DNA of 64,000 nt from Devriesea agamarum. Its GTDB lineage: Bacteria; Actinomycetota; Actinomycetes; Actinomycetales; Dermabacteraceae. The position numbers and the translations under genes were made by a program. The notes under the pieces were generated by a model. The model was not told where the DNA came from. It did not search any database and saw only the letters and a list, made by a program, of their open reading frames with translations. The DNA lies in assembly GCF_900070355.1 (NCBI RefSeq), contig NZ_LN849456.1, forward strand, positions 2,356,001-2,420,000, given 5' to 3'. Every line of letters begins with the position of its first letter. Within the stretch, counting starts at the first letter, position 1. Below are positions 17,816-27,510 of the stretch, one piece after another.

Positions 17816-19696
17816 GTGTGCGGAATTGCGGGATATCACGGGCTAACCAATGCCGGTGAAGCGTTGCTGGAGAACATGAACTGTTGCCAGCAGCATCGAG
17901 GTCCGGATGGAACCGGGACTTTTGTGGATGACGGTGTGGGCCTCGCTCATCAGCGGCTCGCCATTATTGACGTGGACCACGGCCAACAGCCGATGCGTTC
18001 CGAGGATGGACGCTTCACCCTTGCCTACAACGGTGAGGTCTACAACTATCTGGAATTGCGCGCTGAGCTAGAGGACTTGGGTCGGACCTTCCGCACCGAC
18101 TCCGACACTGAAGTTGTTCTTCAGGCGTATGCCGAATGGGGAACACAAGCGTTCGACCGCTTTAACGGCATGTGGGGACTGGCGATATGGGACAGCCAGG
18201 AACGCACTCTGGTGCTGTCACGAGATCACTTTGGGATCAAACCGATTTATGTCGCCGAGGTGTCGCAGGACGATGGCCGACCGGGGATTCTTTTCGCCTC
18301 GGAGATCAAAGGCATTCTCGCGTACGACGGAATAACCGCGCGGCCCAATGAACGCGCGATCTACCGCTACATCATGCACCGCATCCACGAGCAGGGCCGG
18401 GAAACCTTCTTCCACGGGATTGAACGTCTCCAGCCCGGCGAAATGATGATCCTGACCGATCAGGGGGTTCGCCGCGAGCCCTACACCAGGCTGCGCCAGG
18501 AACTGCTCGAGAATTCCCATATCGAACGGACGTATGACGCCGCTGCGGTCGCGGAATACCGACGCCGATTCGTGGAATCGGTGCGGTTGCGCTTGCAGTC
18601 AGAGGTTCCGGTGGGAACCTCATTGTCTGGCGGACTCGATTCGTCTGCGGTCGCGGTGGTGATTAATAAACTGCTTGCCGACGGGGAACAAACATCGACC
18701 GCATCGGTCGGGTCGCAGCAAAATACGTTCTCGGCGGTGTTCCCGAACTCGATCAACGATGAAGAAAAGTACGTTGACGATGTGCTTGAGCTCTGCGCGG
18801 GTAAGGTCAACGCCCACAAAATCAAGCCCTCGCCGTCCGGATTTTTAGAGGACCTGCGCGACTTCGTGCGCACCCAGGAAGAACCGATCATCTCCACCGG
18901 CCCTTACGCCCAGTACTGCGTGATGCGCGAAGCGACCAAGCACGTCACGGTGTTGCTGGACGGACAGGGCGCCGACGAGATGATGGCCGGATACATCCCG
19001 TATTACTTCGTGTACTTCCGTCAGCTGCGCGACCGCCGTCGCTACCTGAAACTTGCGTTGGAATTCGTGCGTTCCCTCGACATTTTGTGGCGCCTGGGCC
19101 GCTTTAGGGTACTGGGTAAATTGAAACGGGCCAAGAACGTCGATAACCGGTCGTTCCTGCGTCAGGGATTCGTGCAAGCCTATCGAGGCGAATCTTTCCC
19201 CGTGGAGCAACGCAATCTGAAAAAGCGCCTAGTGCAGGACCTTTTTGAGAACTCACTTCCGTCTCTTCTGCGGTACGAAGACAAGAACACCATGCGGTTT
19301 TCCTTGGAGGGGCGCGTGCCGTTCCTCGACAAGGAGGTCGTAAAGTTTCTATTCAGCCTTTCCGACGACGCCATTATTCACGCGGGCTGGAATAAGCGGG
19401 CCCTACGCGACGCCACCCGGGGGCTATTGCCCGGCAGCATTTCCGGGCGCCGCAACAAGATCGGCTTCACGACGCCTCAGGACGAGTGGTTCCGCTCCAT
19501 GCACTCAGAAATCCGTTCCATTTTGGCCTCGGAATCATTTGGTTCGCGCCCGTGGTTCGACCAGAAAGCTATTCTCGCGGCCTTTGATGACTACATCGCT
19601 GGTCGGATCGGTAATGCAAATGCGCCTCTGTGGCGCCTGGTCAACGTCGAGCTGTGGATGCGGGAGTTCATCGACCAGAGCCCGACCGCGCACTGA
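17816..19696 (+). CDS. asnB: Asparagine synthase (glutamine-hydrolysing)
   Basis: AsnB makes asparagine from aspartate, glutamine and ATP. The start is a GTG at 17816, chosen because Cys2 (after processing, the N-terminal nucleophile CGIAGYHG) must follow the initiator; a GGAAAGGGA ribosome site precedes it. The N-terminal glutaminase domain (1 to about 230) has QQHRGPDG and LAHQRLAIID. The synthetase domain has the PPi loop SGGLDSS near residue 270, LDGQGADEMMAGY and EGRVPFLDKEVV. Length 626 aa fits the actinobacterial AsnB type used in amino-acid biosynthesis or cell-wall amidation. It is followed by a hairpin and a convergent gene. Confidence 0.95.
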   Translation: MCGIAGYHGLTNAGEALLENMNCCQQHRGPDGTGTFVDDGVGLAHQRLAIIDVDHGQQPMRSEDGRFTLAYNGEVYNYLELRAELEDLGRTFRTDSDTEVVLQAYAEWGTQAFDRFNGMWGLAIWDSQERTLVLSRDHFGIKPIYVAEVSQDDGRPGILFASEIKGILAYDGITARPNERAIYRYIMHRIHEQGRETFFHGIERLQPGEMMILTDQGVRREPYTRLRQELLENSHIERTYDAAAVAEYRRRFVESVRLRLQSEVPVGTSLSGGLDSSAVAVVINKLLADGEQTSTASVGSQQNTFSAVFPNSINDEEKYVDDVLELCAGKVNAHKIKPSPSGFLEDLRDFVRTQEEPIISTGPYAQYCVMREATKHVTVLLDGQGADEMMAGYIPYYFVYFRQLRDRRRYLKLALEFVRSLDILWRLGRFRVLGKLKRAKNVDNRSFLRQGFVQAYRGESFPVEQRNLKKRLVQDLFENSLPSLLRYEDKNTMRFSLEGRVPFLDKEVVKFLFSLSDDAIIHAGWNKRALRDATRGLLPGSISGRRNKIGFTTPQDEWFRSMHSEIRSILASESFGSRPWFDQKAILAAFDDYIAGRIGNANAPLWRLVNVELWMREFIDQSPTAH

Positions 19697-19760
19697 GGGT
19701 GCGATCGGGGCCGCGGTACGAACTGAACCTCGGCTGACTGGCGCGACTTCGTCTGACTGT

Positions 19761-19794
19761 GGTGACCTGGACGGACATGACTGTCCAGGTCACC
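19761..19794. terminator. 12-bp perfect hairpin between asnB and rlmC
   Basis: GGTGACCTGGAC (19761-19772) pairs perfectly with GTCCAGGTCACC (19783-19794) around a 10-base loop. It lies between convergent genes, so it probably ends transcription in both directions, although no T-run follows on either side. Confidence 0.6.
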
Positions 19795-19818
19795 TCGGCG
19801 GGCCGCTCGTATGGGTGC

Positions 19819-21258
19819 TTAGCTGCCAGCGGGGCGCACCAGACGCACGATGACCTCACCGTGCGTGGTGTGCGGGAACATGTCGAGCAGTCGCGCCTCC
19901 TCGGCCCGCCACGACGGCATTGCCGCAAGATCCCGCGCTAGCGACTCGGGGTTGCAGCTGGAATAGATGACGTGCCGGGCTGTGCTGGATTCCAGCAGAT
20001 GCGCAAGCTCACCCAAACCGCGCCGCGGCGGATTCACGATCACGAGATCGGGATGGGTGAGCTGTGCGCGTGCCCAGGCCAGGGCGTCGGCGGCGATGAA
20101 CTGCGCGTGCAGGCTTTCGGCTGTCTTGTCAGCGCTCACGTCCATTTCCGCACTCGAGTTCAGCTCAGCACTCGTATGTGCGCCCGCGGTTGTCTGCATA
20201 CTCGCGTTCATCTCGGCGTGAGCGTCTCTCAGCGCCGCAAAGCTGCGCCGGGCGCTGTCGATCGCTTGGTCTGACAGCTCCACCCCGGTGACGTAACGGC
20301 CCGGTGCCACCGCGTGCACGGCGAATCCACCGACTCCGCAGAAAAGATCCCACACCGTCGCAGGCTGGAGGGCGTTAATCCAGGTGCGAGCTTGGTCGTA
20401 TAGGGCGGCGGCCACGGCGGTATTCGTCTGGAAGAAACTCTGCGGGCGCAAATGCAGCGTAATTGCGGTGGTGGGGTGCTCGGGCTGGGTCTGTGCGGAC
20501 ACCTGCGTGCCCACCAACACCGGTGAGTGCGCCGCCGCTAGGGTGTGTGCTGCCGCGAGTGATTGCGCTGTAGACGGTTGCACCGTAGCCGGGGTGTGTG
20601 CTGCCGCCGATGCGCTCACGAGGGGCATGGGCAGGGTGCTGTGCTCGGTCAGCACTATCTCTTGTGGGCCTTCCAGCACCGCTTTATGTTCGGGCTGAAT
20701 ATTGATCGACACTACCCGGATCGCAGGCGCGGCCTGCAGCAAGGCCGGCAGGTGCTCGCGCAGACGCGGGACGGGTTTAGGGCTGCGCAGCACGATCCGC
20801 ACCATCACCTGATCATTTGGCGAGCACGTGACGAGTGCGAATTTCGCGTCGCCCCGGCGGAGCCTCACATCGTAGGGAGGCACTTGGGCACGCCGCAGCC
20901 ACGAGGCCACCAGCGGAAGAACAGCGTGGATAATCGGCGGGTACAGCGGACAATCAGTGAGGTCGACGGGCCGTCCCTCGGGATCCACGAGTCCGAGCAC
21001 AGGGGCGTTGGTGGAACCGCCCACCACCATTTTTGCTTTATTGCGGAAACCTGTGACAGCGCTCGAAACTGGCGGCAGCCAGCGCAACCTAGGCGCGACG
21101 GGTGCGAGCATGGTCTCGACTCGTTGCTGGGCACTATGAATCTGACGCGCATACGGAATATCGAGCAGGGTGCATGAGCGACAGCGGTGCGCATCGAAAT
21201 GGCTGCACAGCGTGCGGGGTGAGGCAACTGCGTTGCGAGAAAGCGAGGTGGAAGGCAT
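19819..21258 (-). CDS. rlmC: 23S rRNA (uracil-5-)-methyltransferase, RlmC type
   Basis: A TrmA/RlmC/RlmD-family enzyme that methylates C5 of a uridine in 23S rRNA with S-adenosylmethionine. It has the iron-sulfur cysteine pattern CSHFDAHRCRSC near the start and DCPLYP further on, SAM-binding DLFCGVGGFAVHAV, NPPRRGLG, and the nucleophile/base region YSSCNPESLARDL. The family core is interrupted by two Ala/Thr/Ser-rich repetitive inserts (about 20480-20620 and 20105-20220), making it longer than usual (479 aa). Start at ATG 21258: longer frames would overlap the upstream MATE gene. It is likely the distal gene of a MATE-rlmC operon. Confidence 0.9.
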   Translation of the reverse strand: MPSTSLSRNAVASPRTLCSHFDAHRCRSCTLLDIPYARQIHSAQQRVETMLAPVAPRLRWLPPVSSAVTGFRNKAKMVVGGSTNAPVLGLVDPEGRPVDLTDCPLYPPIIHAVLPLVASWLRRAQVPPYDVRLRRGDAKFALVTCSPNDQVMVRIVLRSPKPVPRLREHLPALLQAAPAIRVVSINIQPEHKAVLEGPQEIVLTEHSTLPMPLVSASAAAHTPATVQPSTAQSLAAAHTLAAAHSPVLVGTQVSAQTQPEHPTTAITLHLRPQSFFQTNTAVAAALYDQARTWINALQPATVWDLFCGVGGFAVHAVAPGRYVTGVELSDQAIDSARRSFAALRDAHAEMNASMQTTAGAHTSAELNSSAEMDVSADKTAESLHAQFIAADALAWARAQLTHPDLVIVNPPRRGLGELAHLLESSTARHVIYSSCNPESLARDLAAMPSWRAEEARLLDMFPHTTHGEVIVRLVRPAGS

Positions 21259-21293
21259 GGCAGAACCAGTGTAAAAGCGCACAGGCTCGCTGT

Positions 21294-22628
21294 TCACCCG
21301 GCACCTGTGCCCTGCCGCAGAACATACTCTCTGACCTGGACGTGACTGATCGTGCATCGAAGAATCCAGTAGGCGGCGAGCCCAATAAAGGGGAAAATGC
21401 CGCCGACGATAAGGCTAAGGATCAGAGCCACGGGGATTTGCGCGACCCATACTCCCATCGCATTACCCGCGAACTCCCGGTTGGTCAGACCATATAGACG
21501 TAACAGCGTGACATTGCCGTAGGTTAAACCGGCGATAGGGCACAGTACCGACACAATAACGATCGATAATCGAAAAGCATCGCCCACGGTGTGATCCGGG
21601 GAAAGAATCGGCGAGACCGCTAAACCGGTCAGAAGAATAGTCGCGCCCACAATAAAACCGATCACGCAAAACATTTGACGCACCTGTGGGGCTCCGCGTC
21701 GTATATGATCAGGGTTTTCCGCGTACGTTTGGCCCAGAATGTATAACGCTCCTGAGGATGCGCTGGATATCGCAATGAATGCCAGAAGGTGCAATTGAAC
21801 TCCGAACCGCATTCCGGCCAGCGTCGCCGCTCCCGCCGACGATAGAAGCAGGGTGAACACAATGTTCCCGCCGTAGTCCACCACGGCAGACCCCACCGCT
21901 GGCCAGGCCAGTTTTGGCCATCCTGCATACGTGCTGAGCACCGTGTGGTCAGTGCGTTGTCGAGTGCGATACTTTGCGATGAGTGCCAGGAGAATGGGAA
22001 CAGGTAACACGGTGCTGAGAGTGCTCCCGATTCCCGCGCCCAGAGCGCCGAGTTCAGGTGCCAAAGCGATGCCGTACACAAAAAAGAAGTCAAAAATCAG
22101 ATTTGCAGGCGCAGAAATTGCAAACACGAGAAGTGGTATTCGGGTCCGCCCCCACACCACCAATGTGACAGCCATCGCCGAACTAGCAATCTCGAAAACG
22201 AGGCTGGGAGATCGCGCCGCGCTATACGTTAAAGCGTCGGACCACATGGCATTATCTGTGCTGAAATATCCGATCACGGAACATGCTGCTATGACAGCTG
22301 CAAGAAAAGCGGCGATCGGTAAAAGCCGTCCGAGCATAATGCGCAAGCCCGCGGTTTCACGGTAGCCAGCATTATTGCTGCGAAGTCTCGGCGCCAGAAT
22401 CCGGTAGGCCATGAGCCCACTGAGTAAGGCGTTGATAGGAAGCTCGTACAGCGCTGCGCCCAAAGAAACCCCGGCGAGCGCCGGGGTGGAATAGTGAGCG
22501 ACGAGCAGTGAATCCGTGAGCCCGACCGCGATACTGCCGACCGAGGCGAGCAGCGGTGGCCAGGTGTATCGAAGTAGCTCACCGGGATGCAGGAGACGAC
22601 GCGATGTCGCTGATTGCTTGCTCATCAC
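21294..22628 (-). CDS. MATE-family efflux transporter
   Basis: A 444-residue integral membrane protein with about twelve hydrophobic segments in the MATE layout: an opening WPPLLASVGSIAVGLTDSLLVAHYS, PINALLSGLMAYRILAPRL, then a second half with internal similarity (LAWPAVGSAVVDYGGNIVF). MATE proteins export drugs or metabolites in exchange for sodium or protons. The substrate is not evident. It precedes rlmC by 35 bases on the same strand. Confidence 0.82.
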   Translation of the reverse strand: MMSKQSATSRRLLHPGELLRYTWPPLLASVGSIAVGLTDSLLVAHYSTPALAGVSLGAALYELPINALLSGLMAYRILAPRLRSNNAGYRETAGLRIMLGRLLPIAAFLAAVIAACSVIGYFSTDNAMWSDALTYSAARSPSLVFEIASSAMAVTLVVWGRTRIPLLVFAISAPANLIFDFFFVYGIALAPELGALGAGIGSTLSTVLPVPILLALIAKYRTRQRTDHTVLSTYAGWPKLAWPAVGSAVVDYGGNIVFTLLLSSAGAATLAGMRFGVQLHLLAFIAISSASSGALYILGQTYAENPDHIRRGAPQVRQMFCVIGFIVGATILLTGLAVSPILSPDHTVGDAFRLSIVIVSVLCPIAGLTYGNVTLLRLYGLTNREFAGNAMGVWVAQIPVALILSLIVGGIFPFIGLAAYWILRCTISHVQVREYVLRQGTGAG

Positions 22629-22758
22629 TCAGTTGGAACTCCTGCTCGCTGCGCAGAACACGCCATATCGGGCCGGCAGAGCCCGCAGATATGCGCCGCG
22701 CCGTTGCCTATGCTTTCCCTCAGCGCTATAGAGCAGCTTCATAACCGTTCCAGTCGCC

Positions 22759-25656
22759 CTAAGCGTCGCGTAGCCTGCGCGTGGTGAGAGCAGTTGCCTC
22801 ATGCGTCCAAGGATCTTCGGGCCACGGATGCTTCGGATACCGTCCCCTCATCTCCTTGCGAACCTCCTGATACGGGCCTGACCAAAAAGACGCGAGATCG
22901 TCGGTCACTGCGACCGGTCGGCGCGCCGGGGAGAGCAGATTGAAGAGGAGTCGGACCCGACCGTGAAGAAGAGACGGAGTGCGTTCAAGCCCAAAGCACT
23001 CCTGAAGTTTCACGGCGACGACGGGCCGAGGCAAGGTGCTCGCGCTCGCATCACCACCGGGTGCGGGTGTCGGCAGCACGTTCGAGGACTTGCTGCTATC
23101 GGATACGGGCTCTGACGTGGGGCGGGGATAGTCCTCAGGAGCCGGATACGTCAGCCGAACCCGGGACCCGGACGGAACGTTCAGATGCGTTGGGGCTAGC
23201 TCATCGAGCTGGGAAGCTTCCGGCCAGGGCAGTAGAGTGCGCAGCACCTCGAGCAGAGAGGGAACTCGCGTCGGGGACGAGGAGGATGACATTACCGTGG
23301 CGAGAACATCCTCATGCTGGGTCAGCACGGTCACCAGACCCGCGTCACTGACATCCGGCCATGGCGCACCTACATGAGCATGCACAAACATCAGTCGGCG
23401 GCGCAGGTCGTCGGCCTTTGGGCAGTTGCGAAGGCGCCCTATGCCTTCGCGGATCAGATGCTCGGCGACAGCGTGAATGGCCTGCTCAGCGGGCGGGCTC
23501 ATAGGAGTGGACGATAATTCGATGGCACCGAGCCTGGCTACCCGGCGCGCTGAGATGGCGCCGTCCCGGGTGATGTCAGTGAGCACCGTGTGTCGGTGTG
23601 ACCCAGGTGCGGCCAATAGCGCAACGTCGAGATTGATCGGTGCTGCCGCCCGGATCACCGCACCGGCCTCATGGGCTTTGGCCCCGGGGGTTCGGGTCAC
23701 ATCCGCAACGGCAAGAAATTCGTGGTGTGCGAGCGCGGATCCGTGCGGCACTGTGGCGCGAGTTCCTGACGCGAGGAGATATTGGGTGCGGTCGGAGGAG
23801 GTCACTCTGGGTGAGACCCGCCGGGCGATACGCTCGGGTGCAGCCAGGGCGAGGATCAGGCCGTCAGCCAGCTGGTTTGGAATTCCATCACGGCGAACGT
23901 TATCGGCGATGTCTGGTCGGGTGATGTCTGTTTGGGCGACGGCTGGATGGGTAGCGTCTGGCTGGGTGACGCCTGGAGGGCCGGGTTCCGATTGGCGATC
24001 AGCACCTGGGAGACGGTTGGCCACCGGCAGCCCGGCTGAGCTTGCCTCGGGTGTCCCGAGTAGCCGGAGCAGCCGATCTCGTTCGTGCCGCCAGGATGCC
24101 GCCAAAGCGGAGTCGTCACCTCGTCGGAGCCGCCCTAAAACGGCCGTCACATCCGCGTCCGGATAGCGAACATCTGAGGTGAGCAGAGCGATGACTTCAG
24201 CCGCCCGTCGGGCACCTGGGCGCGATGATCTGCCGTCCGCATCCAGCACCGCAGCTCCCCGGATCAAGGCGTGGGCGTGCCTCGGGTCGGCAGGAATACG
24301 GGCTAACCTTTTGCCATAGGCACTGGCGGATCCATCCGGGTGCACGGCGCCCAAATTCTTGAGTGTCTGCTCAGCGTCGTCGGCGGCCTTGTCCGGTAAC
24401 GGCTCGGGCAGACGCAGTCCTCGTCCGCGAGGTGTGCCCCAACACGCGAGGGTCAACACGGCATCAACCAAATCAGCCGTGCGGACCTCCGGGGTGGGAA
24501 AGGCCGGAGCGCGGGCGGCATCGTATTCGCTGTAACAGCGCACCACAGTGCCCGGTCCCAGCCGGGCTGCGCGACCGGCACGCTGCGCGCATGAAGCCGA
24601 TGCTGCGGAGACGGTGACTAGGCCGTGCATGCCCCGCACGGAATCGCGCCGTGGCTCACGAGCAAGCCCGGTGTCGATGACGAGGCGGACACCGGGCACT
24701 GTCAGGGAGGACTCGGCGACAGCCGTCGACACGATGAGGCGCGCACGGTCTGAGGCACTGCGCCCCGCAATCACCCGATCCTGGTCGCGCGCGGTGAGCC
24801 CACCGTGCAGGGAGAGGACGTCCATATCGTCGTTGGCTAGGCAGCGGGCGCGTTGGACGATGTGTTCAACTTCCCGCACACCGGGAGCAAAAACCAGCGC
24901 GTTGCTCAGCGGCTCATCGCTGAGTGCTTCGCGCAAACTGGTTACCGCCACCCGGGCGACATGGTCGAGGAAATCCCGTTCCACCCCGCGCGGGCCGAGT
25001 CTAGTACCGGACGGCGGTGCCCAACGCACGCTCAGCGGGTGCTGGGTCGCCGGACAGCTGAGGATCGGAGCCGGCGAGGTGTCGGTGCCAAGCACCTGGG
25101 CGAAGCGGTCCGCATCTACCGTGGCGGACATTGCGACCAGGCTCAGATCATCGCGCAGTTCTCTTAGATCGCGGAGCATACCGATCAGTAGGTCGGTGTC
25201 GAGAGCGCGCTCGTGCACTTCGTCCAGGACGACGGCGCCGATCTCGGCGAGTTCAGGGTCGGTGAGCACACGACGCAGTAACACACCCGGGGTGCAGAAC
25301 TCGATCACTGTCTCGGGTCCGATGCGATGCTCGCCGCGGACACTGAATCCAACTATGTCGCCGACGGATGTGCTGGTCAGCTGGGCTAAACGTCGGGCTG
25401 CTGCACGGGCGGCGATCCGACGGGGCTGGGTGACAATCACGCGTTGGGCTGAGGTGAGGTTCGCGATCGCAGGAGGTATGAGCGTGGTTTTCCCCGACCC
25501 TGGCGGTGCCTGGATGACGGCCACCCCGTTGCCGTGGGCGAGTGTGGATGGGAGCGCAGCCAGCAGATCGACCGCCGCGAGACCGCGCCCTATGCGCTCA
25601 AGGTTGAACGGACGTGTCGATGAGGGCGCGGCATGGGGGTGAGATGGTCTGGGCAC
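22759..25656 (-). CDS. hrpB: ATP-dependent helicase HrpB
   Basis: A 965-residue DEAH-box helicase of the HrpB family. Motifs in order: QAPPGSGKTT Walker A (about residue 53), TQPRRIAARAAARRL, FCTPGVLLRR, DEVHERALDTDL (about 145), SATVDADRFA, STAVAESSLTVPGV and the QRAGRAARLGPG motif VI, then the HrpB-specific C-terminal domain ending near PKHPWPEDP. The precise role of HrpB in bacteria is unsettled. Between the helicase core and the C-terminal domain a 15-bp repeat encodes a low-complexity insert around residue 565. The gene ends 130 bases before the MATE gene. Confidence 0.93.
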   Translation of the reverse strand: MPRPSHPHAAPSSTRPFNLERIGRGLAAVDLLAALPSTLAHGNGVAVIQAPPGSGKTTLIPPAIANLTSAQRVIVTQPRRIAARAAARRLAQLTSTSVGDIVGFSVRGEHRIGPETVIEFCTPGVLLRRVLTDPELAEIGAVVLDEVHERALDTDLLIGMLRDLRELRDDLSLVAMSATVDADRFAQVLGTDTSPAPILSCPATQHPLSVRWAPPSGTRLGPRGVERDFLDHVARVAVTSLREALSDEPLSNALVFAPGVREVEHIVQRARCLANDDMDVLSLHGGLTARDQDRVIAGRSASDRARLIVSTAVAESSLTVPGVRLVIDTGLAREPRRDSVRGMHGLVTVSAASASCAQRAGRAARLGPGTVVRCYSEYDAARAPAFPTPEVRTADLVDAVLTLACWGTPRGRGLRLPEPLPDKAADDAEQTLKNLGAVHPDGSASAYGKRLARIPADPRHAHALIRGAAVLDADGRSSRPGARRAAEVIALLTSDVRYPDADVTAVLGRLRRGDDSALAASWRHERDRLLRLLGTPEASSAGLPVANRLPGADRQSEPGPPGVTQPDATHPAVAQTDITRPDIADNVRRDGIPNQLADGLILALAAPERIARRVSPRVTSSDRTQYLLASGTRATVPHGSALAHHEFLAVADVTRTPGAKAHEAGAVIRAAAPINLDVALLAAPGSHRHTVLTDITRDGAISARRVARLGAIELSSTPMSPPAEQAIHAVAEHLIREGIGRLRNCPKADDLRRRLMFVHAHVGAPWPDVSDAGLVTVLTQHEDVLATVMSSSSSPTRVPSLLEVLRTLLPWPEASQLDELAPTHLNVPSGSRVRLTYPAPEDYPRPTSEPVSDSSKSSNVLPTPAPGGDASASTLPRPVVAVKLQECFGLERTPSLLHGRVRLLFNLLSPARRPVAVTDDLASFWSGPYQEVRKEMRGRYPKHPWPEDPWTHEATALTTRRLRDA
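23906..23980. repeat. 15-bp coding tandem repeat in hrpB
   Basis: Five 15-bp units start at 23906, 23921, 23936, 23951 and 23966, each ending in (C/T)GG or GGG. They encode pentapeptides with a conserved Thr/Ala-x-Pro/Thr-Asp pattern (TQPDA, THPAV, AQTDI, TRPDI) in the HrpB linker. Confidence 0.8.
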
Positions 25657-25683
25657 GACGCCATTGTCGCAACTAGGAGATAA

Positions 25684-26175
25684 CTAGTTGGTCAGGTCCA
25701 CTTCGATCCGGTTCTCGCAGATACTGCTGACCGAGAATGTCCATGGGCCCTGGGAGAAGGTATCGCCGAGACTTAGGTTCGTATGAGCTGTGGTTTGGCC
25801 ATTCATGATGGTCACAATATCGACCTGAGCGGAATGGTTTGCTTTAGCGTGCACACTGCCAAACCTCAGGGTGAGCTCACTGCCTTGACGCGGTGACACA
25901 GCCGGATCTGATGCCTCCGCTCCCTTCACCAGGAGGTGCGTCCCCTCATATGTGCACGTCGAGGCAATGGCTGAGGGGTCGAGAGGCTGGTATGCGCCGT
26001 CCGGGGCACTAGGTGTGGTTGTGGCGGTGCTTTTCTCCGTGACCACCACCTTGCCTGAGGGGGTGGATGAGGAGGCCGTGGATGGCGACGGGGTGGTTTG
26101 TTCATTGCCTCCGGAGCAGCCGGCTAAGGCTGTGACGACCATGAGGAGGGACGCGGGCACAAGAACTCGGCGCAT
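25684..26175 (-). CDS. Putative secreted lipoprotein
   Basis: A 163-residue lipoprotein: signal peptide MRRVLVPASLLMVVTALAGC with lipobox LAGC, then a Ser/Thr/Pro linker of about 40 residues. A beta-rich domain follows (LTLRFGSVHAK, AQVDIVTIMNG, WTFSVSSICENRIEVDL) with two Cys that could pair. It is probably an immunoglobulin-like extracellular domain; function unknown. ATG 26175 is preceded by TTAGGAG, which decides against the longer frame to 26334. It lies directly after the hrpB start on the same strand as hrpB and is probably independently transcribed. Confidence 0.75.
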   Translation of the reverse strand: MRRVLVPASLLMVVTALAGCSGGNEQTTPSPSTASSSTPSGKVVVTEKSTATTTPSAPDGAYQPLDPSAIASTCTYEGTHLLVKGAEASDPAVSPRQGSELTLRFGSVHAKANHSAQVDIVTIMNGQTTAHTNLSLGDTFSQGPWTFSVSSICENRIEVDLTN

Positions 26176-26512
26176 GAGGCTCCTAACGTGATGGTCACGG
26201 CTCACAGTGGGGTTGTCGCGCACGGGTGGCGATGACAGGGCACGCGGGGCCCAATGTAGCCGACCGCTGGCTGGGGCGGAAGGTTTCACAGTGAACCGCG
26301 CGGGACTGCGGGTGTGACGATGGCGTGAGCGCATGACTATATCTGTTCAACACGGTAACCTCGCTGACACGGTCGTCCTATACCAACCTGCTCGCGTAGA
26401 TATGCGTGCAGGTACAGCGTTTCTTGAGCCGGGTGCAGGCCATGTGTGTGACGAAAACTGGGTACGCACCGTCACGCGTGGCGACTTTTAGACACTTAAG
26501 AGGTGAAGGCAG
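26176..26512. other. Divergent intergenic region, no gene recognised
   Basis: A 337-bp gap between the lipoprotein gene (minus) and the next plus-strand gene. It has the lipoprotein ribosome site at its left edge and GAGGTGAAGG just before the plus-strand ATG at its right edge. Short frames on both strands have no coding features. No clear promoter hexamer pair stands out. Confidence 0.4.
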
Positions 26513-27394
26513 ATGCGGGAGGCTCGCAAGCCGAACCCGGGCGTTTTGCGCGGGAGTATTGACCCTGCCCGCCGGGTGCGCCCCGTGGACTGGACCAGTC
26601 ACCTTCGCGATCGACCGCGTCAGGATGTTGACACGTTGAGTTCGTCTTCTCGGGAGGGCTCCCAGGCTCCCGCCCCTGGTGACTGCCAATCCTTTGGCCT
26701 GGGAAACCCGACCCAACCATCGGCCCAACCCACACCAGGCCGATTAGAGGCTCAACGCAGCCCCCGTCGGCGGCCTACCGCCATATCCATCGTGCCGGTG
26801 CCGTCCCCGCCTCCCGCAGATGCTCTGGTGACGTTGGATGACGACCGTTCGATGAAGCCGCTGACTATTCCCGGCGAAGAACAGCTGCGGCTCGTAGGAA
26901 TCGACTCCCTTGACCGCGACGCGATTGTGTTGACGGTTGCCGACCCGCACGAGGCGTGGACTAGTGATGCGGGGCGCAGCGACCATTTTCTACGCGGCCA
27001 GCTATGCGTCCAGGTGGAGCGGGCACACAACACGGTGGTCGGGGTGTTTACGCGGGGGTATTCACTCGCCGTGCGGCCTGAGATCACCGAGTATGTTCGC
27101 GGCGCCGCATTTAGACACGGTCAGCCCGGTGAGGGGGAGGTCGCCGATGTGTCGGCTCGGCCTCGATCGGGTGGGCTAGGGACGCGGCACCCCACGACGA
27201 GCCGTGAACTCCTCGCCCGGCTGCGGGAGGCGGGTTTTGAGGTGCGTACCTCTGGGAAGACACACGGTCGAATTACGCATCCGGACTACCCGGGGCTTTT
27301 TGTTCCGTGGTCGAGTTCCCCTTCCGATGTGCGCTATTCGCGTCACGTGGTGGCGCAGGTGCGGCGTGTATTCGGGATCGACCTGCGAACCTGA
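26513..27394 (+). CDS. Hypothetical protein with HicA-like C-terminus
   Basis: A 293-residue protein. Residues 1-90 are Pro/Arg/Ser-rich and probably disordered. Residues about 110-200 form an alpha/beta segment (EEQLRLVGIDSLDRDAIVLTVAD). The last 65 residues (TSRELLARLREAGFEVRTSGK, then HGRITHPDYPGLFVPWSSSPSD and RHVVAQVRRVFGIDL, read as separate landmarks) resemble the small HicA/YcfA double-stranded-RNA-binding-like fold: a helix, a short Lys-containing turn, and strands ending in a DNA/RNA-facing His. HicA toxins cleave mRNA; here the fold is fused to a larger protein and no HicB partner is adjacent. The start has GAGGTGAAGG upstream. Confidence 0.5.
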   Translation: MREARKPNPGVLRGSIDPARRVRPVDWTSHLRDRPRQDVDTLSSSSREGSQAPAPGDCQSFGLGNPTQPSAQPTPGRLEAQRSPRRRPTAISIVPVPSPPPADALVTLDDDRSMKPLTIPGEEQLRLVGIDSLDRDAIVLTVADPHEAWTSDAGRSDHFLRGQLCVQVERAHNTVVGVFTRGYSLAVRPEITEYVRGAAFRHGQPGEGEVADVSARPRSGGLGTRHPTTSRELLARLREAGFEVRTSGKTHGRITHPDYPGLFVPWSSSPSDVRYSRHVVAQVRRVFGIDLRT

Positions 27395-27510
27395 ACTGTG
27401 AACGTGAACTGCGAACCTGAACTGTGCCCGCTGAGGTGGTTGGCGCAGCGCGTGATGGGAGGCTGTCGCCCCTGGTCAGAACTCCGTGCGGCGGAATAGC
27501 GCTGGCGGGA

